DNA from: Humulus lupulus
Lineage: Eukaryota; Streptophyta; Magnoliopsida; Rosales; Cannabaceae
Length of the DNA: 64,000 nucleotides
Assembly: GCF_963169125.1 (NCBI RefSeq)
Contig: NC_084793.1
Location: 43,209,578-43,273,577 of the forward strand
Direction of reading: 5' to 3'
Shown here: positions 11,673-22,523 of the stretch, piece by piece
Position numbering within the stretch: the first letter of the stretch is position 1
Layout: every line of letters starts with the position of its first letter
Translations under genes and position numbers: made by a program
Notes under the pieces: generated by a model
Seen by the model: only the letters and a program-made list of their open reading frames with translations
Databases searched by the model: none
What the model was told of the DNA's origin: nothing

Positions 11673-14419
11673 CAATTAATTTGCTTTCTGAAGAAAAACC
11701 AGGATGTCTTCGCGTGGTCACACTCTGACATGGTGGGAATAAGCCCTAATATAGCGAGCCACGCATTGAATATAGAGAAAAGCTTTCCCCCGAAGCAGCA
11801 AAAGCTAAGGCAGCTGGATGAAGACAGAAAGAAAGCACTAAAGGAGGAGGTGGACAGGCTGAAATCAAATAATTTCATAAGGGACGCTTTTTACCCGGAG
11901 TGGGTGGCCAATCCAGTGTTGGTCCTGAAGCCCAATGGGACGTGGAGAACGTGCATTGACTACTCGGACCTCAACAAGGCCTGCCCGAAAGACTGTTTTC
12001 CCCTGCCGAGAATTGACCAGCTCGTAGACGCCACGGCGGGGCATGGTCTGATGTCGTTCATGGATGCCTATTATGGATATAACCAGATTCCCATGCATGC
12101 CCCCGACCAAGAGCATACGAGCTTCATCACAGATAAAGGGCTCTACTGCTACAATGTCATGCCATTCGGACTCAAGAATGCCGGAGCCACGTACCAGCGG
12201 CTTGTAAACATGATGTTCTCAGAGCAAATAGGGAACAACATGGAAGTTTATGTTGACGACATGCTTGTGAAGTCTCAACTTAACAAGAACCATGTTGATG
12301 ACCTCGAAGAGTGCTTTGGCGTGCTCAGAAAGTACAACATGAAGTTGAATCCTCAGAAGTGCACTTTTGGGGTGTCTTCAGGGAAATTTCTGGGTTTCAT
12401 TGTCAACTCTCGTGGAATCGAGGCTAATCCCGATAAAATAAAGGCCCTTATCGATATGCCTTCACCTCGGAGGCATAAAGATGTTCAAAGCTTGACTGGC
12501 AGGATGGCAGCTCTGAGCAGGTTCATTTCGAAGTCAACGAACCGCGGTCTCCCATTCTTCAACTTATTGAAAGGAAGTAAGAAGTTCGAATGGACAGAAG
12601 AGTGCGAACTAGCCTTTCAGGAGCTCAAAAGGCACTTAGCCGAACCACCCATCCTATCAAAGCCTGAGACGGGAGAAGTACTGTTCCTATACCTCTCAAC
12701 AACTGAACACGCGATAAGCGCGGTGCTAGTTCGAGAAGAAGAGAGAATACAGAAACCCGTCTACTACATCAGCAAAAGATTACTGGGGGCAGAGTCAAGA
12801 TATCCACTGATGGAGAAGCTCGCCCTCAGTCTAATCCACTCATCTCGCAAGCTCCGCCCTTACTTTCAGGCACACCCTATCCATGTACTGACAGATCAAC
12901 CATTAAGGCAAGTCTTGTCTAAACCAGAGGCGTCTGGTCGACTCCTAAAGTGGGCTGTTGAGCTCGGACAGTTCGAGATCACCTACCATCCGAGAACGAC
13001 CATTAAGGCACAAGCGTTGGTGGATTTCATAGTGGAGTGCACTGGTATAGCCGACGAAGAGGTAACAACCACGGCCCACGAGCTGTGGAAACTTTACGTC
13101 GACGGGTCGTCAAATGAAAATGGAGCGGGGGCAGGAGTTATTCTGATCACTCCTGCAGGGAGAAAATTTCACTCTGCTTTAAGGTTCGGCTTTAAAGCAT
13201 CTAATAATGAAGCTGAGTATGAGGCTTTACTTGCAGGACTGCGAATAGCAAAAGAGCTCAAGGCCAAAGCTATACATTGTTATAGCGACTCCCAGCTCGT
13301 GGTAAATCAAATCTTGGGAGAATACCAGGCTCGTGGCACAAAAATGGCAGCTTATCTAGAGAAGGCAAAATCCGCGTTGGAGTTTTTCGAGTTTTATGCA
13401 ATCGAACAGGTTCCCCGAGAACAAAACTCAAATGCAGATGCCTTAGCTCGGCTCGCCACCTCCGCCGAAAATGAGGAGCTGAACGCTGTACCCGTAGAAC
13501 ACCTGTCAGCACCCAGCATTACTAAGCCTGACGAGGAAGATGTGTGTATGATCGAGACAGAGCCGACCTGGATGAGCCCGATAGTTGAGTACCTCGAAAA
13601 TGGAATTCTTCCAAAAGATCGAAATCAGGCTCGGAAACTAATGTATCAACTTCCTCGTTACACCGTCCTGGATGGAAGGCTATACAGAAGAGGGTATTCC
13701 ATGCCATTGCTCAGATGTGTGACTCCCCCCGAGGCAAAGAAGGTTATTGAAGAAATTCATGAAGGGTTCTGCGGAGATCATACCGGGGGGCATAGCCTAT
13801 CCAAGAAGATTATACGCCAAGGATATTTCTGGCCAACCATTAAAACGGACTCTTTCGAGTACGTGAAAAAGTGCGACAAATGCCAGAGATTCGCCATGAT
13901 ACCCCGAGCTCCACCTTCCGAACTGACCATGTTGACATCCCCATGGCCTTTTGCAGTGTGGGGGATCGACCTCATAGGCTCGCTCCCAACTGGCAAAGGA
14001 GGAGTAAAGTATGCTGTGGTCGCGGTTGATTACTTCACAAAATGGACGGAGGCTGAACCATTGGCGACCATAACTTCGAAGAAGATCCTAGATTTCGTAA
14101 TAAAGAACATCGTATGCCGATATGGAGTGCCAAGAAAGATTGTGTCTGACAACGAAACCCAGTTTTATTGCGACTTATTTACGAACTTTTGCAACAAGAA
14201 CGGTATAATAAAGAGTTTTTCGTCAGTAGCTCACCCTCAGGCGAATGGTCAGGTCGAAGCCGTTAATAAAACTCTCAAAAGTTCTTTGAAGAAAAAGTTG
14301 GAAGAAGCAAAGGGACGATGGCCTGAGGAATTACCTCAAGTCCTTTGGGGATATAGAACTATAGCTCGGACATCAACGAGACATACCCCGTTCTCTCTAG
14401 CGTATGGATGCGAGGCACG
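11673..14419 (+). pseudogene. Tat-1 pol: RT, RNase H, archaeal-type RNase H, integrase (truncated)
   Basis: Domains in order follow. Reverse transcriptase spans about 11880-12450, with the catalytic YVDD at 12249-12260. The Ty3-type RNase H is near 12600-13050 and keeps the TDQPL motif. A second RNase H at about 13090-13480 shows YVDGSS, NNEAEYEAL, YSDSQL and NADALA, so all four acidic positions are kept. Integrase has an HHCC zinc finger (13755-13890, CDKCQ) and a DDE core with Asp at 13968, Asp at 14148 and Glu at 14256, exactly the D,D35E spacing. A usual NGTQF is NETQF here. The frame then runs into LTR sequence near 14419, so the integrase C-terminus is missing. It is in frame with the upstream gag. 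It is defective because of the truncation. Confidence 0.92.
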
Positions 14420-14433
14420 TAGGTGGATTTTAA

Positions 14434-14581
14434 CTTGTGGACTAGGTGGATTTTAACCACTGAACCACGTAGAAGATTTGTGTTCTTGTGAATTCATTTC
14501 ATTTTTCATTACGTTTTATTACTAAGCATTAATCTATCTTTTTATTTCTTAATATACTGTTGGCGAAAAACCGCGTCAACA
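14434..14581 (+). repeat. Tat-2 5' LTR, 3'-terminal fragment
   Basis: It matches 29417-29564 almost exactly, including GGTGGATTTTAACCACTGAA and the end GTTGGCGAAAAACCGCGTCA. Everything upstream in the LTR is missing and is replaced by Tat-1 integrase sequence. Confidence 0.9.
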
Positions 14582-14582
14582 G

Positions 14583-14602
14583 TTTGGTGCTTTCATTGAG
14601 AG
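14583..14602 (+). other. Tat-2 primer binding site
   Basis: This 20-base stretch is identical to the Tat-1 PBS at 8560-8579, one base after the LTR end. Confidence 0.65.
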
Positions 14603-14643
14603 GGAAATTAGTGCTTCATCAAAATCCCAGTCGAATTTCATCA

Positions 14644-16830
14644 TGGTTCTCACTCGCTCAATGCACAACAGTGAAGTAGAATAGCCTGGTGGGCATGAGG
14701 CCCATCATACCGCTGTTTTGAACGAGCATGGCCCTGAAGTCCAGCAACGTCCGGGAAAACAACCCGCAGGTCATGGAGACACTAGGAGTTCGGCATCATT
14801 GCCACCGAATCCAAACTCAGACTACTTAACTATCGTTGAGATGGAAAATATGCAGTTAAGAAGCCATCTCGCTAAGGCAAAAGGCAAATTGATGAGGTTT
14901 TGGCTCGGTTACCCTCTCTCACAACCGACGTTAATGTCAGAAAAAGGCAAAGTGGGTCTCATAAGTCCCACAGGAATAACCAATCCAAACCAAGTCATTC
15001 AGTCAGAACTGCCACCCTAAGTTCTGCTACAGGGCGAGACCGCTAGAATGCTCATCTCAGTGGCCCTCATAGGGGTCATCAGCATATCACTCGATCGGTT
15101 AGAATTGCAACCCCAAGTTCGGTGCCTCCTTCACAAGCACCTAAGAATGCCCATGGCAACCCACGAGGAGGGGTTGGGACAGGCTCACAGAGACAGAATG
15201 TTCCAGCAAACCCTCCTACGTCACGGTCGGATCGTCAGGCACAGAGAGCTAGAAATAATGGGGCAGAACAAAGGCGGGCTAATTTAGTTCGCCCTGATGG
15301 GACAAGGATTGCCTCACCAATAAGGCATCCCCGTCACCTATAAGACATCTGACGCCGCCTCGTCCTACACGAGACATTCTAGCTTATGGAGACAGCATGA
15401 GAAATCCTCCTCCATCTGCCATTACCTATGTTCCACGGACACGTGCTGAACACCCAGATCCTTGGCCCTAACCACGAGCTGTAAGCTTCATAAACGGGAG
15501 TTATTGGATCGAAAGTCGTTGAAGTGGTAGGTTCGAGAGCAATTTGAGAAATCAGCTGAGTTCGGGACAAAGCCCTCGGTACGATTCACAACTTGATTTG
15601 CGAGATCGTTTGAATTCACAGAGAATAAATCTGGCTCGAAATGAAGATGTTAGTTATACTCGGCAAGAGGGAGGTCCTTCCATAGTACATGATAATGGGA
15701 ATGCCCCACCAAACCAAGCTCGAGCTTAGAGGGACAATAACCCATAAAACGTGTACGATAGGATGGGAGCTGTTGAACAACCCCCAGATAACCTAAGGAC
15801 CAGAGACAAAACCTTCGAGAGGCTAGCTCTGATGGAAGAGCAAATGAAGAGGCTTTTATCTGAAAAAAATAAAGACGATTGCGACTCAGAGGATGAGCTC
15901 GAGCCTTTCGCTCCAAATATCGTGACGGCCACATATTCGATAGGCTTCAGAATGCCACACTTTTCAAAGTTTGATGGAGATTGAGATCCGTCAGACCACC
16001 TCAGGATGTTTAATACCATGATGATGGCCAAAATGTCGGACTCGATCTAAGGTGCATTTTATTCCCTTCAACTCTGATCAGGCCAGCCAGGCAGTGGTTT
16101 AAGCAATACAAGAGGCATTCTATAAGTTCGTGGAAAAAGTTTTCTTCTGACTTCAAAAAGCATTTCGGGCTTCCCAGATAGCTCGGGTTAAGGCTGATTC
16201 GTTAGCCAATGTAAAGCAGCATCCTGGCAAAACATTGGAGGCATATCTAAGTAGATTTGCCAATGTCGCTGCACGAGCTAAGGATGTCGATGACAGCTCC
16301 AAGCTCATGACAATGAGGATATGAATCCTCGTTGGGGGTGACCCGTGGCAAGAATTATAGAGAAAATGAGTTAATAGTGTGGAAGAGTTTTTGGCACGAG
16401 CTCAAAGATGGATTAACCTGGAAGAGGCACAAGCTTTCGTTGCAGGAACTAGCCAGATCCCTATCCAGCTCGTTGGAGCAGTAACAGACGTTGCAGTTAC
16501 GACTCAAACCGTTACCCATAATAACCAAGGGAAGGAAGGGAAATGGTGAGGGTGACCAGAGTGGAACAAAGAAAAGTAAGTCTAGGGAGAAATTCAAGCC
16601 TATTTATGCCACTTATACCGACCTCACGAATACTAGGGAGCGCATCTTCCTAGAAAATTCTACTCGCGTTCCATGGAAGAAGCCAGAACCGTTGAAAAAC
16701 CAAAGAGCGAAGAGAGATCCTTCAAAGTTCTGCTGATTTCATAATGATATTGGTCATAACACTGATGATTTTTGACAGCTGAAGGATGAGATCGAAACTC
16801 TCATTAGAGCGGGTCCTTTGGCCTAGTACG
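14644..16830 (+). pseudogene. Tat-2 gag, decayed
   Basis: It is broken into short frames by stops and shifts. It is recognisable by parallels with Tat-1: an N-terminal ATGGAAAATATGCAGTTAAG segment near 14841, then DEDELEPFAPN-like coding near 15885-15920, then the capsid region at 15940-16480. The zinc motif near 16728-16780 has lost residues: a stop replaces the arginine after the first cysteine and a phenylalanine replaces the last cysteine. No functional protein is possible. Confidence 0.8.
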
Positions 16831-17099
16831 CCCGAAATCGGGTGGTCCCTAATCAACCCGCTGGACCGAACCCTTCGTCAGCCCCCGAAGCTCCAGTAAG
16901 TCAAACTGGAGCTCAAGTGAATCAGGGCGATCCTCCTCCGATAATAGGGGGAGATATAGCCACCATTTAAGGAGGACCTCATCTGGCAGGGACGAGCAGA
17001 GGGGCCCAGAAGAGGTACATTAATGGATTGAAATCCCATAACGGAGTGGAGTTCGTCCCGAAACAACGGTTATCGAAACAACAATGATTGGAAAAATAA

Positions 17100-17650
17100 C
17101 CAATCATTTTTACAGAAGAGGATGCTAGCCACGTCCAATTCCAACATAATGATCCTTTGGTCATAACTGTTCAGCTCGCCAACTGGAGGGACTGGAGGAC
17201 ACTAGTAGATAACTGGAGTTCTGTGAATCTACTTTTTAGGTTCACCTTGGAAAAAATGGGGTTGTCTGTAATAGAATTGAAGGCGACCTCAATGACTCTA
17301 TACGGATTTTTTGGAGAAGGGTCAGCAGCCATCGGGACGATCGAATTAGTTGTAACATTGGGAGAAGGCTCACGAACTGTCTCTAAGTTACTTAAGTTCA
17401 TGGTAATTGACTGTCTAGCTGCATACAATGAAATTTTGGGCAGACCTGCGTTGATGGCATTTGAAGCTATAAACTTTATCTGCCACCTAGCAATAAAATT
17501 CCCCTCAGCTGCGGGAATATGCACTGTCAGAGGTGATCAGCTCACTGCCAGAGAATGTTATAGCATTTCTATGAAGGGAAAATCACAACCCGGGCAGCAA
17601 GCTATGGTTATAAATGACGGAGGTTAGAAGTCCCGTGAAGTAGAAGATAC
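17100..17650 (+). pseudogene. Tat-2 aspartic protease region
   Basis: An open stretch of 156 codons (17157-17627) aligns with the Tat-1 protease region. The active-site segment reads LVDNWSSVNLLF where Tat-1 has LIDNGSLVNIL, so the glycine after Asp-Asn is tryptophan. Other conserved parts are TLEKMGL and LGRPALM. The W for G substitution in the flap/active loop would be expected to kill activity. Confidence 0.75.
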
Positions 17651-17699
17651 TTGTGGGACAGAGGAACCTTAGCAAAAAGAGGACAGTAACGATGCCCAA

Positions 17700-19150
17700 C
17701 ACGATGACATTTACCCACAGATAGGCGAAGACAGGTCAGAGCTCCAGGCTATAGAGGAGCTCGAGGAGGTAAGCATTGACCCCAATGAAGCTTCAAGAGT
17801 CGTAAAGATTGGGAAGAATCTAAATGATAACAGGAAGAAGGACCTGATCAAGTTCTTACAAGAAAATCTGGACATTTTCGCCTGGTCACATGAAGACATG
17901 GTGGGAATAAGCCCGAGTGGAATCATGCACACTCTAAATTTGGACAAGAACATGCCTGCAAAATCCCAAAAATGGAGACGCTTAGGAATAGTCCGAGCTG
18001 AAGCTCTTGAGGAAGAAGTAGCTCGACTATTAAAGTGTGGGTTTATTCGTGAAGCAAAATACCCGATTTGGGTTGCAAATCCCGTGCTGGTCCCAAAGCC
18101 AAACAGAAAACGGAGGACCTGCATCGACTTCTCCAACCTGAACAAAGCTTGTCCCAAGGATTGCTTTCCACTACCAAGGATTGATCAGCTGGTAGATGTC
18201 ACGGAAGGTCATGAGCTCATGTCCTTCATGGATGTGTATTATGGATATAACCATATCGCGATGAATCCCACGGACTAGGAACATACTAGCTTCATGACCC
18301 CAAATAACATATATTGTTATAAAGTCATACCCTTTGGGCTGAAGAATGTTGGAGCTACATATCAACGCTTAGTCAAAAAAATGTTCGCTAATTAGATCTA
18401 GGGAAATATGGAAGTGTATCTCAATGATATGCTTGTCAAATCCAAGACTGTCGATAACCATGTATCCGATCTGAAAGAATGTTTTGAAATCTTAAGGAGG
18501 TATGACATGAAGCTGAATCCTCAGAAGTGCACGTTCGGAGTGGCGTCAGGAAAATTTCTTGGTTTCATAGTCAACTCGAGGGGAATAGAGGCAAATCCCG
18601 AGAAAATCAAGTCGTTGGCAGAAATGCCCTCACCCAGGTCGTGTAAAGAAGTTCAGAGCCTGACTGGTAATGTGGTGGCTTTGAATCGTTTTATTTCAAA
18701 ATCAACTGACAAGTGCCTACTATTTTACAACTTGCTCAGGGGAAACAAGAAATTTAAATGGACTGAGAAGTGCGAACAAGCATTACTCGACCTAAAAACG
18801 CACCTGGCTGAGCCCCCAGTGCTATCTAAGCCTATGTTTGGAAAACCTCTGTTTCTTTATTTGGTTGTGACAGAAAATGTAGTCAGTGTCGTGTTAGTCC
18901 GAGAAGAAGACCGTGCTCAAAAACCAGTATATTATATAAGCAAGAGACTTCTTGGAGCTGAGTCACGATACCCACTGATAGAGAAGCTGGCATTTTGTCT
19001 GATATTGGCTTCTAGGAAGCTCCAGCCATATTTTCATTCCCATTCAATCAACGTCATGACCGACCAACCTTTAAGGCAGGTGTTGCAAAAACCTGAAACG
19101 TCGGGACGTTTGTTAAAATAGGCTATCAAACTTAGCTAGTTCGAGATACT
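17700..19150 (+). pseudogene. Tat-2 reverse transcriptase and RNase H, decayed
   Basis: Two open stretches (17898-18278 and 18408-19121) cover most of RT and the Ty3-type RNase H, interrupted by stops near 18280, 18395 and 19121. The catalytic motif is YLND (18417-18428) instead of YVDD, so one of the two metal-binding aspartates is lost. MTDQPLRQVL near 19058-19087 marks the RNase H. Confidence 0.85.
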
Positions 19151-20961
19151 ATATGTGCCACAGATCTCAATCAAAAGTCAGGTCCTTGCTGATTTTGTGG
19201 CTGAATGTACTGGGTTTCAGGAGGAGCTCTTGAAGGAACTAGTGCAGGAATTATGGAAAATCTTCGTGAATGGATCATCGAATGAAAACGGATCGGGATC
19301 AGGGATCATCTTAATCTCCCCAAAAGGGCATCGATTCCATACAACTCTGAGATTCGATTTCGAAGCATCCAACAACGAAGCTGAATATGATGCTTTACTA
19401 GCTGGGCTAAGAGTGGCAAGGGAGCTCAAGGCAAAAGCCATCCAATGCTATAGTGATTCTCAGCTTGTGATTAATCAGGTGTTGGGAGAATATCAAGCTC
19501 GAGGTACCAAGATGGCAACCTACCTAGCTAAGGTGAAGGGAGAGCTATCCAAATTTGAGTACAACACTGTTGAACAGATACCTCGTGAGCAGAACTCTAA
19601 TGCTGACGCTTTGGCAAGGCTTGACACCACCAAAGAAGCTGAGGCATTGAATGTAGTGCCAGTGGAATTCTTGGAGAATCCGAGTGTAACAGAAATGGTA
19701 GAAGTTGAAATGATCGACACAAGACCGACCTGGATGACTCCCATAATGGAATACCTCACAACAGGAAGGCTACCCGAGGATAGAAAGAATGCAAGAAAAA
19801 TACTATATCAAGCTCTGAGGTATGTGATAGTGGATGGGACATTATACCAATGTGGTCACTCATTTCCTCCCTTACGATGTGTTCTGCCTGAGGAAGCTAA
19901 AGCCATTCTACAAGAAGTGCACGAGGCTTTTGTGGAGATCATGCTGGGGGGCAAAACCTAGCATTGAAAATACTGAGGCATGGCTATTTTTGGCCCACTC
20001 TAACAAAAGATTCAATCTTGTATGTCTAGAAGTGCGACAAATGTCAACGTTTCGCCATAATTGCCTGAGCTGCTCCAGTTGAGCTAACAATGATCTCATC
20101 CCCGTGGCCATTCGCAGTATGGGGAATCGACCTAATAGGGTCCCTACCTATGGGAAAGGGAGGAGCTCGTTACGAGGTGGTGGCGATCGACTATTTCACA
20201 AAGTGGGTAGAAGCCGAAACTCTAGCAACCATCACTTCAAAGAGAATCCTAGACTTCGTGGTGAAGGGTATTATATGTTGATTTGGACTTCCTAAAAATA
20301 TCATGTCATACAATGGGACACAATTCAGCAGTGATCTCTTCACTGACTTCTGTGAAAAATATGGCATTATTAAGAGTGTCTCCTCAATAGCATATCCGCA
20401 GGCCAATAGATAGGTTGAGGCTGTGAACAAAACCCTAAAGGTGAGCCTAAAGAAGTGGCTAGACGAGGCCAAAGGATTATGGCCCGAACAGCTCCCGCAA
20501 GTACTTTGGGCATACCGAACTTCTCACAGAACCTCCACGGGACATACTCCTTTTTCCTTAACTTTTGGAAGCGAGGTTGTCCTACCAGTAGAATCCATGG
20601 TAGCCACTCACAGGAAAAGTACATTCAACCAAGAGCAGAATGAGGGACTACTTAACGCATCCCTCGATCTGATTGAAGAAAAATGAGAAGAGTCGCAGTT
20701 ATAGCTCACCCATTATCAACAAAAAACCACTCACTATTTTAATTCTAAAGTTAAGACACGTAGATTTGGATTGGGCGACCTGGTTCTCTGAAGGGTATTT
20801 CTAGCAAATAAAGATCCCAAGGATGGTGTTTTAGGCCTAAATTGGGAGGGACCATATCAGGTCGTTGAGGTTTTGCGAGAAGGAACTTTCAAGATAGCTC
20901 GGCTGAATGGGGAAGTAGTCCCACGGACCTGAAACACCCTACATTTGAAAAAATATTATTA
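19151..20961 (+). pseudogene. Tat-2 second RNase H and integrase, decayed
   Basis: The 268-codon stretch 19155-19961 is the archaeal-type RNase H followed by the linker to integrase. It keeps NNEAEYDALL, CYSDSQL and NADALARL, but the first motif is VNGSSNENG, with Asn for the catalytic Asp. The integrase core is at about 19890-20690 (GIDLIGSLP near 20123), with frameshifts, stops and loss of conserved residues. Unlike Tat-1 it keeps the C-terminal part to about 20961, which ends with the LHLKKYY-like coding typical of these elements. Confidence 0.8.
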
Positions 20962-22043
20962 GTAGCACCACCATCAATGTAAGGCTCATTTATAAAAGCC
21001 ATTTTATTAAATAATATTTAAGATAGTATGAGTTTGTGTTCCAGTTTTGTAAAAGAACCCATGAAAGTTTCTACATTCTGGTTACTTGGGGGGCATATAA
21101 CCCGAGATTGGATGGTCAGTTTAAATCATTAAAATCCCTAGATACAACCAGGTCCAAAACTTAGAGGCTTGGAAAATTTGATTATTCGACAACTTTTTAA
21201 GAGCTCAATTTTTCAATGAACCTAGCGCAAACTAAGTTGAAATTATTTATAATCCTGGACGTAACCATGTCCGAAATTTAGAAGCTTGGAAAAATTGATT
21301 ATTCGACAACTTTTTAAGAGCTCGAGTTTTCAATGAACCTAGCACAAACTAAGTTGAAATTATTTAAAACCCTGGATACAACCAGGTCCAAAACTTAGAG
21401 GCTTGGAAAAATTGATTATTCGACAACTTTTTAAGAGCTCGAGTTTTCAATGAACCTAGCGCAAACTAAGTTGAAATCATTTAAAACCCTGGACGCAACC
21501 AGGTCCAAAACTTGGAAAGTTGGGAAAATTGTTTTATATCAAAGGCTTGTTAAAGCTCGAGTTATCGATAAACCTAACACGAACTAAGTTTAAATCATTT
21601 AAAACCCTGGACGCAACTAGGTCTGAAACTTGGAAAGTTGGGAAAATTGTTTAATAACAAGGGCTTTTTAAAGCTTGTGTTATCAATAAACCTAGCATGA
21701 ACTAAGTTTAAATAAATTGAAAACCCTGGATATATCAGGGTTCAAGGCCTGACTTTTAACAGGTATGATACAAATCAACACACAAAACTTGGATATAACC
21801 AAGCTCGATAAATTCTATCCCGATCTAAAAATCAATTCCTAAAATCTTGAATGTACAAGTCTAAAGATTCATAAGCATGAGAGATAGTAAATGAGAGATA
21901 AATGGATCAGAAAGTTAGATATATATTGAAATAAAACAGAAAAATTATCCTGAGGAGAAAAACCTCGAACTGAGCCTAAAGGCAATTGTTTAATAAAAAA
22001 AATTATTAAGCAATTACAAACAAATACAAAAAAAATGAGGGTA
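20962..22043 (+). repeat. Tat-2 3' untranslated region with 117-bp tandem array
   Basis: Between the pol end and the antisense gene, about five units of 117-118 bases lie at roughly 21134-21720. The marker ACCAGGTCCAAAACTT recurs at a regular 117-base offset (for example near 21147, 21381 and 21498). Units contain ACCTAGCGCAAACTAAGTTG. Divergence increases towards the right end. No coding potential is seen outside the array. Such arrays in the 3' UTR are known in Tat/Ogre elements. Confidence 0.85.
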
Positions 22044-22523
22044 TCACTGAGCTCTGCCAGTTTGCCCAGCCGAGGTAACCTCCTCACCATCTTCCTCAGC
22101 TGCTCCGGAAGCCTCCCCAATCTCTGACGGTTCTTGCAAAATCTGAGCCTTGAATTTTACAAGGAACGAATCCCACAGCCCGAGTTCCATGAAAGAGAAG
22201 TTCCCATCCTGGTTGAAGGCCCAACACTGGTATATCATCTCTTCCATGGAAGTCGATGAGGCTGCCTTTTCTTCTTTGACTGCATCCTCAGCCTCTAGCA
22301 GTTTTGCTTTGGCTTCATCAACCTCGGCCTGAAGTTGCGCAGTTTGAGCCTGGAGGGCAGACAACGCAGTCTTGGCAGCCTGCTCGCTTTCCTGGGACGA
22401 GGTGAGAGCGGCCTTGGCATCATGCTCACTCTTTTGAGCAGTCACCAAGGCAGCTTTGGCGGCCTGCTTGCCTTCTTGAGTAGCTATTAGGGCAGTGTTG
22501 GCAGCGTTTAGTTTGACCCAGAG

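Larger units (their letters stand above)
7768..14419 (+). mobile_element. Tat-1: Ty3/gypsy Tat element, 5' LTR to integrase, truncated
   Basis: The order is 5' LTR, PBS, gag, protease, RT, RNase H, a second RNase H and integrase. The second RNase H marks the Tat clade (Ogre/Retand/Grande relatives). The element stops inside the integrase core near 14419, where LTR sequence of a related element begins. It has no PPT or 3' LTR of its own. The gag-pol frame is open for about 5.8 kb apart from three stops, so it is much younger than Tat-2 next to it. Confidence 0.9.
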
